A DNA stretch of 64,000 nt from Cryphonectria parasitica EP155 (lineage: Eukaryota > Ascomycota > Sordariomycetes > Diaporthales > Cryphonectriaceae). The translations under genes and the position numbers were made by a program. Shown here piece by piece: positions 1-11,662 of this stretch (its first letter is position 1; each line of letters opens with the position of its first letter). The stretch lies in NCBI RefSeq assembly GCF_011745365.1, contig NW_024468915.1, positions 3,140,653 to 3,204,652 on the forward strand. The letters are read 5' to 3'. The notes below the pieces were generated by a model. The model made no database searches. It worked only from the letters and a program-made list of their open reading frames with translations, and was not told where the DNA came from.

Positions 1-24
1 AACGTTATGCTGACAACCTTCTAG

Positions 25-655
25 CCCTTCTTCGGTGCCATGGGCTGCACAGCTGCAATCGTCTTCACATGTCTGGGCGCGTCATACGGAACCGCCAAGT
101 CTGGCGTGGGTATCGCGGCGATGGGTGTCCTGCGACCTGACCTCATCGTGAAGAGTACGTCCCGACAATAAGAGCTGCCTTCCATTCCGACGATGAACTT
201 TGCTTACCGATAACCTCTAGACATTGTCCCCGTTATTATGGCCGGTATCATCGGTATCTACGGTCTCGTCGTCTCCGTCCTCATTTCCGACGGTCTCAAG
301 CAGACCGACTACCCCCTGTTCACCGGCTTCATCCAGCTCGGTGCCGGTCTGGCCGTCGGTCTGGCCGGTCTGGCTGCCGGTTTCGCCATCGGCATCGTCG
401 GTGATGCTGGTGTGCGCGGTACTGCCCAGCAGCCAAGGCTCTTCGTCGGCATGATTCTGATTCTCATTTTCGCTGAGGTCTTGGGTGAGTTATTTTTAGA
501 AACAACAGCTGCATCCTCCTGCTCCCATGTCATCTCGAGGAGCCGAGGTCAGACAACGATGGGCACATGCTGACAAAATCTACCCAACAGGTCTGTACGG
601 TCTCATTGTTGCGCTGCTCATGAACTCCAAGGCCTCGCTGAACGTCAGCTGCTAA
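25..655 (+). CDS. vma3: V-type ATPase proteolipid subunit c (3' part)
   Basis: This is the 16-kDa membrane proteolipid that forms the proton-carrying rotor ring of the vacuolar H+-ATPase. The window opens in an intron ending at 24. The visible exons are 25-154, 221-484 and 591-655, with introns of 66 and 106 bases whose phases agree. The joined protein starts in [11 protein letters not shown], runs through [19 protein letters not shown], and ends in [13 protein letters not shown]. The final helix contains IFAEVLGLYG, whose glutamate is the proton-binding, DCCD-reactive residue of the family. At least one upstream exon with the start codon lies outside the window. The family is among the most conserved in eukaryotes, so the call is firm; the paralogue (c rather than c') is chosen from the C-terminus and is slightly less certain. 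Confidence 0.95.
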
Positions 656-1975
656 AGCGCTTCGCTGTCCACGTCTCGACCCGTCGACACGATACTCCGA
701 AGCGGACCGGCGACTGGAAACCTTGCGCAAGGTCCTCTTCGAAGCTTACAAGAACGACACAGTCGGCGGTAGCACAAAAGTCACGGAATCAGCTTGGGAC
801 TCTGGATAAATGGGTCATGCTCTGGGGAAACAACCGCATTCAAGCACGGCGGTTCACTCCCCTGACCAGGATGAACGAAAGGGGCGTAGACGGAGAGGAC
901 GGATGATGGGGAACGGTGCGTCTGGAGCATATACGTGTAAAATCTGTCACATTAGGCGGCATCATCGGTTGTCTTTTTTCTCGTCATAGATGTTGGGAGG
1001 CGGGAGAAGTGGTGTGTGGGAGAAGACTGTAGTGTAGGATGGGAGTAATGCTGCGTTGATTCTGCGATTTCTGGGTTTCACGGCTGCATTAAGTACTGAC
1101 AAGTGTGTTTTTGCATTACACCTCATCCTCAAGAACGTTCTCCCTGTCTTGTTGACATTTGTTTTGGCAAGCCCTTGCATGTATCGATGTCCTGCCCGAT
1201 CTGCTTACTGTTGCTGTCCTGCAATGTATGCTTTCTGAGCCCACCACGTCCTCAGGAACTTATTCTTCATGATTTCCGCCATTATGTCTCACTCATCATC
1301 GACATGGGCCGGCATCTACCTCTCTGTCCAACTTTTTGCCTATTGGCTCTCCAGGTCTGCAAAGCTCACGAAATGACGAGACAATGCTCAGCAGTCAACA
1401 CAGATTCTGCAAATGTTTTATTAGATTGATTTTCTTTCCCCCCTGAGAAAATATCCATTAACTGGATAGGTGTGTGTCACTTTTCGCTGCTCGCGAGGCG
1501 CAACGTACTATATGTGCATTACCACGTATAAACAAGAGTGAAGATGATGCAACCAACGCCCGGGGGTGTGATGCTACTATTAAGCCATTAGGTCGCATTG
1601 GATCAATGTCCGGCCCCCTTCACTAACTCCCACCATAGCCTTCCTGTCCTCTTCCTCTCTTTTTTTTTTTTTGTTCGCCCCCCCCTTCCCCCTTCCCCTT
1701 TTCTTTTCTTTTCGCACTTTTCATGCCCTCCTTTTGCCCTGGCTCCATCAAATAGCTTCCAGCCGTCGGAGAAGGGTCCATCTAATACAAGAATAGAAAG
1801 ACTATTGCCACCATAAAGAAATGCAAGAGTTAAAAGCAAGTACGTTTGTCGGAACATATACAAGGTGAATCGAACTGGAAGTTATATCAAGTCATGTCCC
1901 GCTCCCTGCCTCCTCTGCATTCCGACACCAACAACCTGTTCATCTTCCGAGGCCATAGTCATGGTATGAGCCTGC
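656..1975. other. Intergenic, convergent 3' ends
   Basis: The 3' flanks of vma3 and ERG4 meet here. I see no coding potential that resembles a protein. A T-run near 1661-1672 is followed by cytosine blocks at 1678-1698; the complementary strand carries G-runs that could fold into a quadruplex. Confidence 0.6.
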
Positions 1976-3903
1976 TTAGATGACATACTGCAGGAGAAAG
2001 AAGATGATGGTTAGCAGGTGTAGGTTCATGTCGTTCCTGTCGTTCCTGTCTTTCCTTTTCTTGTTCTTCTTCGAAGATCTACAAAGAATGGATTGAGACT
2101 TACGGGGATGAACAGGTATGGGACCTGCCTCTCGTACTCCTTCCAGGCATCTCCATACTTCTCGCGACAGCGCTCAATGTCCCGAGAGGCACGGTGGGCG
2201 ATCATGCCGAGGAAGAAGATGGGGTAGAACCAGGGGAATGGGCTGCTGAAGCCGGTGATCAGACCCCAGCAGATGGCGAAGAAGGCATCGCACGTGTAGT
2301 GGACCTTGCGGGCGAGTCCGTACCAGCCGTCCACGAGGATGGCATCGCCGGTCTGCGTAGGGATCTTCCTGGGGTTCTTGACGGACTGCCATGGGACCTG
2401 GGGGAAGGTGTTGCGCTTGGTGAAGGTACCGCGCTCGGTGGCGCGGAAGCTGTTCTTTTGGCCGTTGCAGCTGTCCCAGACCCAGTAGACGAAAATGTAG
2501 GCGGCGAAGAGGAAGGTCAGGAAGACACGGTTCCAGCGGTACTCGGACGGGTCGTGGTTGGCGAGGTAGATGGTGCAGTGGCAGTAGGACAGCGGCACAC
2601 CCGCCATGTTCCAGAAAATAAGCATGAACCCCCACTTCTCGTAGTACATGTCCCAGGTGGTGATGATCAGCTCCTCGCCCTTGCTGCAGGCGTTGGCGTA
2701 CAGCCAGTGCGCCATCACGATGAAGCACACCTCGCCCGATACATAGCCGTACTGCTCGTACTGCCGCACGGCGGTGCTCACGCTGAGCAGCAGCAGGATG
2801 TACCAGGGCAGCCGGACCTCGAAGAACATCTTGAAGTCCAGGATGCCAAACATGCGCGGGTTCAGCTCGGCGCCCATGAAGAAGTCATAGATGGGGGAGC
2901 CAGTCATGCGGTGCTGGGCACCACGCCAGAGAGCCGAGAAGTAGGCGATGAACGCGACGAGGTAGCCAGAGAGGATGGCGACGGACAGCAGGGGCCCAAA
3001 CTCGTCAATGAAACTGGCGGCACTGTAGATGCCCGAGAGGTGCAGGGCGGCAAAGACGGCGAGGGTGATGTAGAGGGACACGAAGCCGGAGCAGTAGTAC
3101 TTTAGCTGCTTGCCGCCCTCGAAGGGCAGGGGCTTTCCATAGCCGTAGACGCCAGGCGCGAAGAGGTACAGGACCATTTCGAAGACGAAGAAGATCCAGT
3201 ACATGGCCCAGGCCTTGAGGGTGGGGAATGCGCCCGTGTAGACCAGGTGGCCGAGGTGCTGGAAGAAGTCTCCCCAGCTCTGGCCGGCTTCCCGCGCGGG
3301 AAAACGACCGTCGTAGTAGGTTGCGCCGATCCACATATACCACATCAACAGGGGAAAGCCAATCATCATGGCAGACACACCCAGGCTGCCGCCAAACTCG
3401 TATCTTCCCGAGTAATCGATCTTGTGGTCCATGCCGGGCTTCCAGCCGTCCACTACCCTGTCCTCGGCAGCAGCAGCATGCCCGTTGGTGGCCTCAGCAG
3501 CAGCAGTCTTGCGCCTTGTAAGCACGCCCTCCTCCTCTTCAGGCTGACCAGCCTGCTGAGCCGAGTTCTGGACAAGGCTGCTGTTCTCGTTGTCGTCATC
3601 GATGTGCTCGACGAACTTGGGTGCGCCTCGTCGCCGGAGGGCACGGGTGGCGCGTGAGGAGGTGGTAGTCTCGGCGGCGGAGCTGGACTCGGCGTCGGCA
3701 TCAGAGCCTTCGAAGGACAATGAGGTTTGTCGCTTGGAGACGCGACGGCCAGGCGTCTCGATCATGCCCTCAAAGGGCTCCTTCTTTCTGTGAGGAGGCA
3801 GAGAGTCAGACAGAGGACACAACGCGTGCGCCATCCGGGCAGAGCAATGTGAGGTGGTATTGCGAACTTACCGAGGAGTCTGGCGAAGAGAGTACCTCGA
3901 CAT
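1976..3903 (-). CDS. erg4: Delta(24(28)) sterol reductase, ergosterol biosynthesis
   Basis: The product carries out the last step of ergosterol synthesis, reducing the C24(28) double bond with NADPH in the ER membrane. Exons on the minus strand are 3903-3872, 3787-2104 and 1987-1976, total 1728 bases, 575 residues. The first exon gives [11 protein letters not shown] and joins [15 protein letters not shown]. The ERG4/ERG24 family signature [16 protein letters not shown] is present, as is the C-terminal block [15 protein letters not shown] and [15 protein letters not shown]. Several hydrophobic helices match the polytopic family fold. The last exon holds only 12 bases (Tyr-Val-Ile-stop); it restores the family ending FIPYVI, whereas reading through the intron gives an unrelated lysine-rich tail. 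The first 120 residues are polar and poorly conserved. Confidence 0.94.
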
Positions 3904-5938
3904 TGTTTTCTGGTCGGTATGGTTCGCTTAAGAGAAAAGGAAAGAGAATGAAACAGACAGATTGAACCTGATATGGACGTGGTATTGAGCCAGACAATAT
4001 CAATTGCCAAGCAGTTGCTCTCGCCAGCACAACGAACGACCTTGAGACTTGACAGGTCACTCGGATGGGCGGTTGCAACGTGATACTGTAGTGAGTGGGT
4101 TCATGGGCAGTATTCGAGCTAAGCTACCTGGAAAGAGCGAAGCAGGAGGGTCTTCCAAACAAATCAAATCTGCTCTCGGCTCCACCTCGGCTGTTGGCAG
4201 GGCAAGCAGGGATCTGTTGTGGTTGGCACAGCAGCCAGTCACTGCTAGTGTGAATTTACACCAACCAACCAATCTCCTTGAGGGAAAGGAAAATCAAACA
4301 AAAAATTAATTTATTTGTTTCCAACCTGAAATACGAAAAACAGATCCAACAACGAGAAGGTTGGGGGGAAGGGGCGGGAGGGAAAAATGAAAGGAAGAAA
4401 ACAAGGAAGAAATCAGAAATGAAAAAGAGAGGGGGGGGGGGCATACTGGAAAATGGAGAGCAATCCGCTTCACACTGGCATCAAAGCAAGCTTCCTCTGG
4501 TGATTGACACGTCTTGCTAAGTAAGTACTTTGTAACAAGATCAATGACAAGTAGTTTCGGCCATTCTCTCTTTTCATATTGATTTTCCTCATTAGATCCA
4601 GCTCTAAGTACTATTAGTACCTCATCAGCTACCTTAGCAAGTCTTTTTCATTTGCATTTATTGGCTGCTGAGAATGTTGTTCCAACTTGATTCATCGATG
4701 GTTTCTCACCATAAGCAGAGTTTGTGCACTGATGGCCGGGATGATGTGTTCATCCCTTTTCTGTCGCAATCTGAGTTGCTGCGTTGGAAATTATTGAGCG
4801 CTGTGAGTTATGTGTTGTAGATTGTCATTATTCCTGTAGGACCTGTGTTTCTGCTATATAACACGTTCTCACTCGAAGAAAACCTTGATATCGGGGACTT
4901 GGGCTGCAGCTGTTCGTTGATGAGTCCATGTCGTCCGGTCGTTTCACTTACTTGATTGGTTAACGATGTTTACAAAGGATCGAGTGTATATTTCTGCTCC
5001 CTTGCGTAAGACACTTGCCGCGTATTTGAAAGCCCTCTTAATGGTACTCTCCGTCACGGAGCTCGAGGGCCTAAGTCTATCAGTCCATCGGATATCAACT
5101 CGACCGCTCTTCATCCTGCTCACAACATACACACACCATGGTTGTAGTGAGGCAAACGCTACAGAGCAGATGACGCCCTCAAGTCTCGATTAATGAGCTC
5201 GGAACCAGCCTGTCCGATTATGATGATCACCTGGTAGATGTTTCTCATGTGGTGGCCCTCCTGTGCATAACCGCATGTGAACTACCCACCTTTAGCCCAG
5301 CCTCTTAAGTACCTGCATAGCGGCACTATTATATTCCCAGACTTGTCTTGAAGACTTGTTAATTTGATGCCCCCCACCCCCCCCCCTTTTCCCACATGGT
5401 CGGAATGATTGTTATCTCGCAAGGTTCTGTTTCTGGGTTGCATGTTGGCAATTCGCGGCTCTTCCGACTTAAACTCCAGATTGTCCGGTTGATTGAGAAT
5501 TGAACCCGCTGGATCCTGAATTTTGATAGGACACAGATATTAAGCATCAAATATAGTCCTCAGTACCAATATACAGCCTTTCTCCTACTCGTCCAAATAG
5601 GCGTTTGACATGTTGATTTCCCTGGTTCTCATAGGCTTGGCGTCGTATTCATCAATGTGGCACGCCGCACTCTTCGGCACTTCTTTTGGAACATTTGTCT
5701 TCTGTCATACTTGGAAAGACGAAGATCGTTCACAAATATCGATCATTACATGAATTTATAAGTAGTGGCTATTTTCTTGATCAGTTGACTCTTTGCTCAG
5801 ACCTCTCCTCTTCGTTTTTTTGCCTTGGCTCAGATTATTATAGTAGACACATGTTTGCGGAATAGACATACCATTCCACAAACTGCCTTTCATTCAGTCA
5901 CTTACTCACAATTCTTATCACCATCACTTGCTGAGAAC
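3904..5938. other. Intergenic, divergent promoters
   Basis: This two-kilobase gap separates the divergent starts of ERG4 and the DUF1996 gene and must hold both promoters. No convincing gene is seen. It contains a purine-rich tract at about 4353-4441, and a TATA-like stretch (TTTATAAG) near 5756-5763, about 180 bases before the DUF1996 start. Confidence 0.55.
4363..4382 (+). other. G-quadruplex-type motif in the ERG4 promoter
   Basis: Four guanine runs (6, 4, 3 and 3 G) are separated by loops of 2, 1 and 1 bases, about 460 bases upstream of the ERG4 start. The motif satisfies the standard G3+N1-7 pattern; folding in the cell is inference. Confidence 0.5.
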
Positions 5939-7698
5939 ATGGCGTGGTCACAGGTCATTGGCCTCCTGGCCCTGAGCGTGCTGGGTACTTCGTCACCCAC
6001 GCCACAGATTGGTGGAGGCGGCGCCGAATACACGATGCTCCGTTTCGTAAGCAACTTCATACATGCATTCATCCAACACATACACCCATGTTGTTCACAT
6101 ATTTGTGAGACAAATGAATACTGACTCTCATGGTTTGTTAGGGCTGCGCACAGGTCGTCATCGACCGTCTCGACCCTCTAGTTTCTCCAGGATCAGTGCC
6201 ATCGGGCCATGTTCATCAGATCGTTGGCGGAAATGCGTTCAATGCCACTATGACGACGGGAGATGTTTCGGACGAGTACGTGGTGTCCGCACTCTAGATA
6301 TTTAGGACAATTCTTTTTTGACCAGTCTCTTGTGAGGGGACTTGCACTAACATCACCTATGCGACGTTGATAGCACTACTTGTACCACCTGCGCCTTCTC
6401 ACAGGATCGCAGTAACTACTGGTGCGTATTCGTCATTAGTGTTATTAGTCAAGAGTCTACTATCAAGTTGCTTCGATGTACTAATGGGTGGAATGCATGA
6501 TAGGACAGCAAACATGTACTTCAAGGCTTCCAACGGCTCTTACCATCGCGTCCCTCAGGGCGGAGCAGCCTATCAATTCAATGATAACTTCAGCACACAG
6601 ATCGGAGGAGGGATCCTCGTATACTACGTGTCATATCCCTCTCTTAACATCACTGCCTTCAAGCCTGGGTTCCGGATGCTCGTCGGGGACTATACTCGGC
6701 GCACCAACCCAGGCAGCACACTGAAGTATCAAAACTGCTTTCGCTGCTACACGGGTCCCAATTACGGTGGCGATACCTCAGCGCCCTGCCAGGGGAGGTA
6801 TGTGCTCAGAAGTGATTTGCAAAGTTCTGTCCTGAAGTTGTACTGATGCAACTCTATTTATAGCAATGACTACCAAGGACTCCCTCCACAGGCTTGTCCA
6901 GGAGGCATTCGGTCAAACATTCTCTTCCCAACGTAAGTTTTTCGTGGCTCTTCACTACTTGAGTAATACATTCTACCTGTCAATGATTGTGCTGATTGAT
7001 CTTGAAATAGCTGTTGGGACGGCGTCAACCTTGTAAGCAACTGTCCCATCTGCCTTGTCGGCTATAGGGTTACAACACTTCAGCACGCTCTTGGGCTGCC
7101 CAGGAGGATGTTCTGCTCGATGAATCTTGTCACCTCTGATACCTTGATTATCCTGAATTACTTTTTCCCCCTTTCTTTTGGAAATAAAGTCTGTGATCAT
7201 AGCATTGCTCACTCAAAGATGGACAGGATACACCGAACCACCAGGATCACGTCGCTTATCCCACCTCCGGCCCGACCACCTTCATCGATCAACCTGGCGA
7301 GTGTCCATCCACACATCCTGTTCGCATCCCGCAGGTGATGTTTGAGGTGGTCTGGAACACCACCCAGTACAACGACGAGTGGCCCACAGACGGCTCCCAA
7401 CCCTTCTACCTAAGCTACGGGGACAACACCGGCTACGGCCAGCACGCCGACTACGTCTTTGGCTGGCAAAACACCTCTCTCCAGGGGGCCATGGACGTGG
7501 CTGGTTGTATGGGCGCCACGTGCTCTCAGGCGAACCTGCTCACCCAGGACATCAACACGGCCAAGGAGTGTACTGTGAAGAAGGAGGTCAATGAGGATGA
7601 GGACGGCTGTGAGTGCAAGGCCGTCGACTATCGTGTGTGTATCGTGAGTTGCTAATAGCTATTTAGGGATGTCGGCCCTTCCGGGGCAGAGTATGTAA
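5939..7698 (+). CDS. Secreted DUF1996 domain protein
   Basis: A 362-residue protein of unknown function with a DUF1996 domain, a family found mainly in fungi and often extracellular. The start MAWSQVIGLLALSVLG is a signal peptide. Eight exons: 5939-6046, 6142-6275, 6374-6421, 6504-6797, 6864-6932, 7011-7032, 7227-7608, 7667-7698; all phases agree (1089 bases). The joined protein reads MLRFGCAQVVIDRLDPLV and contains HVHQIVGGNAFN, CTTCAFSQDRSNYW, CWDGVNLDTPNHQDHVAYP and VRIPQVMFEVVWNTT, which are the conserved blocks of the domain. The last intron restores DGWMSALPGQSM, the usual family ending. The sixth intron (194 bases) is the longest. No WSC or cellulose-binding module follows the domain. 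Several Asn-x-Ser/Thr sites are present. Confidence 0.9.
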
Positions 7699-9009
7699 TG
7701 CTCACGGTAGGATTTTATTTCTTTATTATATCAATTCATTCAGCGATCACAGAGGTCGCTGTACGCCGTGGGACCACGAGAAGAGCGTGTTCCGTAGGCG
7801 CACCTTGTATTCGTGACCTGTGATTCCTCCTCAAGAGCTTTTACAGGTACTTGTTATGTGTGCAGCAGTTTCTGTGGCGAGTTGTTTCGTATGGTTTGTC
7901 AATCTTCGTTGCTGGAGATTTGATTGATTATCATACTCAAAGTTTCCATTGTTAGATTTAATGCAATTGCATTTCACTTTCGCATCCCACGCGCGATGCA
8001 CAGCCCTCCTAGCAGAATCCCTTATGTTAGGATCGATTCGTTGTCCAAACCAAAATGTTATCCCTTTTTGAGGAAGAGAAAAGAGAATTTCCAAAAAATT
8101 ATGGATATTTGCTGCTGTCGCAACAAGCTACACTTTATTTTCGATCAAAATCGTTTTCTCTTTCCGGTTTTCTCTTGCTCTTTACATGCATAGATAGATA
8201 CGTATACAAATATATATATCTATATGTTATATTTTTCAAGTCGTCATTTTCAACATCTTCTCTGATTATTGAGCACGCCTTTCATGTCAAGGGACACACG
8301 TGGAACTGAAAGCAAAAAAATAAAGTCGTCACACGGCTCAGATTAGTGATCTGTTGGCTGAGCGGGCAAATTAATAATGCAGAGGACTGCAGCAGCAGAA
8401 GATATCGTGTGATCGGTTCCGGAGCATCTTGTCAGCCGCAAGGCATGAATTATCCTGCAAGTTGATTGGTTCATTTGCTGCCACCTTCCCAAGCGCCAAT
8501 TGTAATTGAGCCGTTCCGCTTTGAAATCCGATGGCTGTTTGGATTTCCGGCATATTTTTACCGTCTTTGAGGAATCTGCCGTGCTGCGCCGTGCGTACGT
8601 AATCCCCGCTTTTAAACCTTTCGATGAATGAATGATGCAATCATGGGTTCGAGCCTTGGGTTGGGGCGCTACGGGGTTTCTCGGGCGTAAAGACGCGGCC
8701 GCATTTATCTCCAGCGGACTTGAGAGATCTTAAGCGGTACTTGGCAGGACACTCCTCCTGCTGTATTAATATGGTAGTACACATATGATCAACTAGGAGA
8801 CTTCATTGCAACACGTTGTCTTCGTAAGTATATAAACAGCTAGTTGGTTCTCGTCTCCAAGTGGTGACTGTCCTGGGAGTCCATCATCGTCTTGACCAAA
8901 CCAGACACTCACAATCAATTACACACTCTCACTGCCTGCGTCCGATTCCAAAACACGTACTTTTCGACACTCACCTGAACTGCATTCTATTACATACTTC
9001 GCACCCATC
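7699..9009. other. Intergenic
   Basis: The region between the DUF1996 and SDR genes has no plausible protein gene. An AT-rich stretch with ATAGATAGATA and TATATATA steps lies at about 8195-8230. Confidence 0.55.
8829..8836 (+). promoter_or_regulatory. TATA box of the SDR gene
   Basis: The octamer TATATAAA lies about 175 bases before the SDR start codon. The following CT/CA-rich leader is typical of fungal transcripts. It is the clearest TATA element in the window. Confidence 0.5.
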
Positions 9010-9783
9010 ATGGCGTCGAAATACAACAAGCTTCAAGGAAAACACGTCCTCATCATTGGCGGGACCTCTGGAATTGGGTACGCGGTGGCAGAAGCGTCTC
9101 TGGCGGCCGGAGCCAAGGTTACCGTGTCCTCGTCCAGCCAGGCCCGAGTCGAGTCTACTGTCCAGAAACTCAAAGAAAACTTCCCTAACGGCACCGCTGC
9201 CGGTCACGCCTGCGATGTGTCCAAGCCCACCGTCGAACAGGATCTCGAGGCGCTCTTCACCAAGGTCGGACAGGTCGACCACATCGTCTACACGGCTGGT
9301 GGCAAGCTCTCCCAGCTGGACCTTCCCGACGTCACCTACGAGAAGCTCATCGCAGCTGGACAGATCCGCTTCTTCGCCGCGTTTTTCGCGGCCAAGGTCG
9401 GCCGTAAATTTTTGACCCCCGGCCCGTATTCGTCTATCGTCTTTACCACTGGTACTGTCAGCCAAAAGCCGATTCCAGGGTGGTCTGCATTGGCTGGTTA
9501 TGGCGGCGGCCTGCATGCGCTGACGAGAAACCTGGCTCTCGACTTGAAACCCATCCGCGTCAATCTTGTCAGCCCTGGCGCCGTGGAGACGGAGCTCTGG
9601 GAGACTGGGAATAAAGAGGCCGACGAGAAGTTGAAGGCAATGCTTGACGGCGTTGTCAAGACTTTACCGACGGGAAGAATTGCCCAGCCTGAGGATGTGG
9701 CCGAGGCTTATCTGTTTCTATTGAAGGACCCGAGTGTTACTGGCACTGTTGTTGACAGCAATTCAGGAGCGTTGCTGGTCTAA
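9010..9783 (+). CDS. Atypical short-chain dehydrogenase/reductase
   Basis: A 257-residue intronless protein with an SDR Rossmann fold. The cofactor loop is IIGGTSGIG (residues about 15-23) and the CDVSKP and YTAGG blocks follow. The start is the ATG in ATCATGGCG, a good fungal context. The active-site region is unusual: after TTGTVSQKPIPGW comes SALAGYGGGLHALTRNLALDLKPIRVN. Aligning LHALTRNLA with classical SDRs places Leu and Gly where Tyr and Lys of Y-x3-K should be. The PG motif NLVSPGAVETELW is intact. Such divergent SDRs form a recurring group in fungi. Substrate and even catalysis are unknown; no pathway genes sit next to it. Confidence 0.88.
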   Translation: MASKYNKLQGKHVLIIGGTSGIGYAVAEASLAAGAKVTVSSSSQARVESTVQKLKENFPNGTAAGHACDVSKPTVEQDLEALFTKVGQVDHIVYTAGGKLSQLDLPDVTYEKLIAAGQIRFFAAFFAAKVGRKFLTPGPYSSIVFTTGTVSQKPIPGWSALAGYGGGLHALTRNLALDLKPIRVNLVSPGAVETELWETGNKEADEKLKAMLDGVVKTLPTGRIAQPEDVAEAYLFLLKDPSVTGTVVDSNSGALLV

Positions 9784-10014
9784 TTTTCGAGGTGACAACG
9801 GCTCTCCCTCCCCCCCCCCCCCATCTCTAGGTATCACTATACTGTATTAGCTTTGCATATTCCTGTTTGTTTCGCGTCGAGACAAGATAAGCATGTATTA
9901 CATTATTTAACAAGTAACGTGTTTCACCATCGAATGATGGGCTGATGTGTGAGCCCGGGAGACTTCTTTTAATGTTCAAGAGTCACTACAAATATCGAAG
10001 CATACCACAGCCTA

Positions 10015-11662
10015 TCACGCGTTGTAATCTCCGTAATCCTTTGCCTTCTCATCCTCGATGCCTTGACCGTTCACCCTCGGCTTCCTTGCATTCCATACGC
10101 GCCTCACAAAATCTCTTTCATGAACCAAGTAAGTTAGAAGAAACACTATCACTGTGAGCGGTACAGTAGCAGCCCAGTACCACCAAAAGGGCGGCCCTCC
10201 TTCCTGTCCGAATATATCCGTGGGTATACTGAAGATTGATGCCACACAAGCCGGGGGTGCGAACAGCATGGCCACCAGAGTCAGCGTTCTAGCCGTGCGG
10301 GCCTCCAGGATCGAGAGACGACCGCCGATCATGCCGTTGAGCGCTGCTAGAGACGATGTCATGCGGGCGTAGTCTGCGAGACGCAAGCGGAACTCCCGAT
10401 GAAGGTAGAGAAGATCTGGAGTTGATGTCCGCCAGTCTGCGTGCCCAGGAGAATGGACTGGGCTATTGTTCATGTTCGTGTGTCGCCGAGAGGCATCGAG
10501 AAAACCCTCTGCGTCCACATCAAAGTGCTCGTACGGTTCATGCCCATGCGGAATGCCAAAGCAGTCCAGCACGTGGCTGAGTGCCTCGAAGTATTCTGGA
10601 CACTTAAAGTGGCTCCACGCGCTCTCGACCTGGCTGGCTTCGTCGATTTCCTGCTGTGTCCGGCGCTGGACCGCCCACCCTGAGGATCGCATGGACGCGG
10701 TCTGATGGCTGACAAAGCCCAACAACTGGCAATAGTGGCTGGCGGCGATCTTCCTGAGGAATACTGCCGCTGACTCTGGCTCTGTGACGGGTCCCAATAC
10801 AGCGGAATGTTCTCGGATGTAGTAGTTTATGTCGTCGAAAAGGGATGTGTGTGGTGGAGCCTCGATTCTTGCACCACGGACGTGATCAGGTATGAATCCA
10901 TGATAGCCGCCTTCGAAGATTTTGGTAGCCACGTCGATCTCCAGCCCGTTGATCATGACCTTTCTGGGAGGAGGGTCGCACAGAATCACAGCTTTGGTTA
11001 TCCATAATCCACGTGTCAGTACACACGAAGCACTATATCCCTCGTGCAAGAACCCAAACTGAAGTCGAAACCGATGTTCTGCACTTACCATTCCAGCCGT
11101 AGCCGTGTCTTTCGGACCAGAATGAACACTTTCGCGGCGCGATGAGAAGCCATTCAGAAGTCTTGCTCCATTTATGACACTGGAGATCTCTCCCTGTTGC
11201 TGCGCACTGCACAATGCTATTCTTCGCGTTCTTCATATAGTGATCGAAGGACTTCTGGCTTGTAATCTGCCACATTTCGAAATATTCAATCGAGAATCTC
11301 CTCCTCGGATTACAAATCGTTGGAAGTCTCGGGCAGTTGATGGTCTCGTTGAAGCGAAATGTTGTATTGTTCCACTGATGGATATTGAGCATGTCCTGTG
11401 GCATGTGTAGGCTTGTCTCTAGCACTTGTCTGAGTTTATGACCGGCCTGGCAAGGCCTGCAGGTGGCCGATGGATGACGTCCATTGCATTGTGATGGGGT
11501 TTGCACGATAAACAAACGTTGTCGACCTGTTCTAGCATACGGCTGTGAGCCCTCCTTTAGGGCTTCCTCAAGCTTGGACAAGTCGTTCTTGTGCTTGATC
11601 CCACCCAAGTTAGATGCTGCGCCTGACTCTTCAAAGTCCCATATAGAGACGCTCGCTTCCAT
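10015..11662 (-). CDS. CorA-like membrane protein without GMN motif
   Basis: A 516-residue protein from two exons, 11662-11089 and 10991-10015, with a 97-base intron; phases agree and the join reads YGWNAVILCDPPPRKV. The ATG at 11662 (MEASVSIWDFEE) is the first good start. The C-terminal part has a long helix (RLSILEARTARTLTLVAMLFAPPACVASIFSI) followed by a second membrane helix (WWYWAATVPLTVIVFLLTYLV), the two-helix hairpin of CorA-type divalent cation channels. The Gly-Met-Asn loop that defines transporting members is not seen between the helices, so ion transport cannot be assumed. The soluble N-terminal 350 residues are not recognised. It is convergent with the SDR gene, 231 bases apart. 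Confidence 0.75.

Noticed and set aside
2194..3105. 303-codon frame opposite ERG4
   Set aside because: Antisense to a well-conserved exon; composition is a shadow of the real gene.
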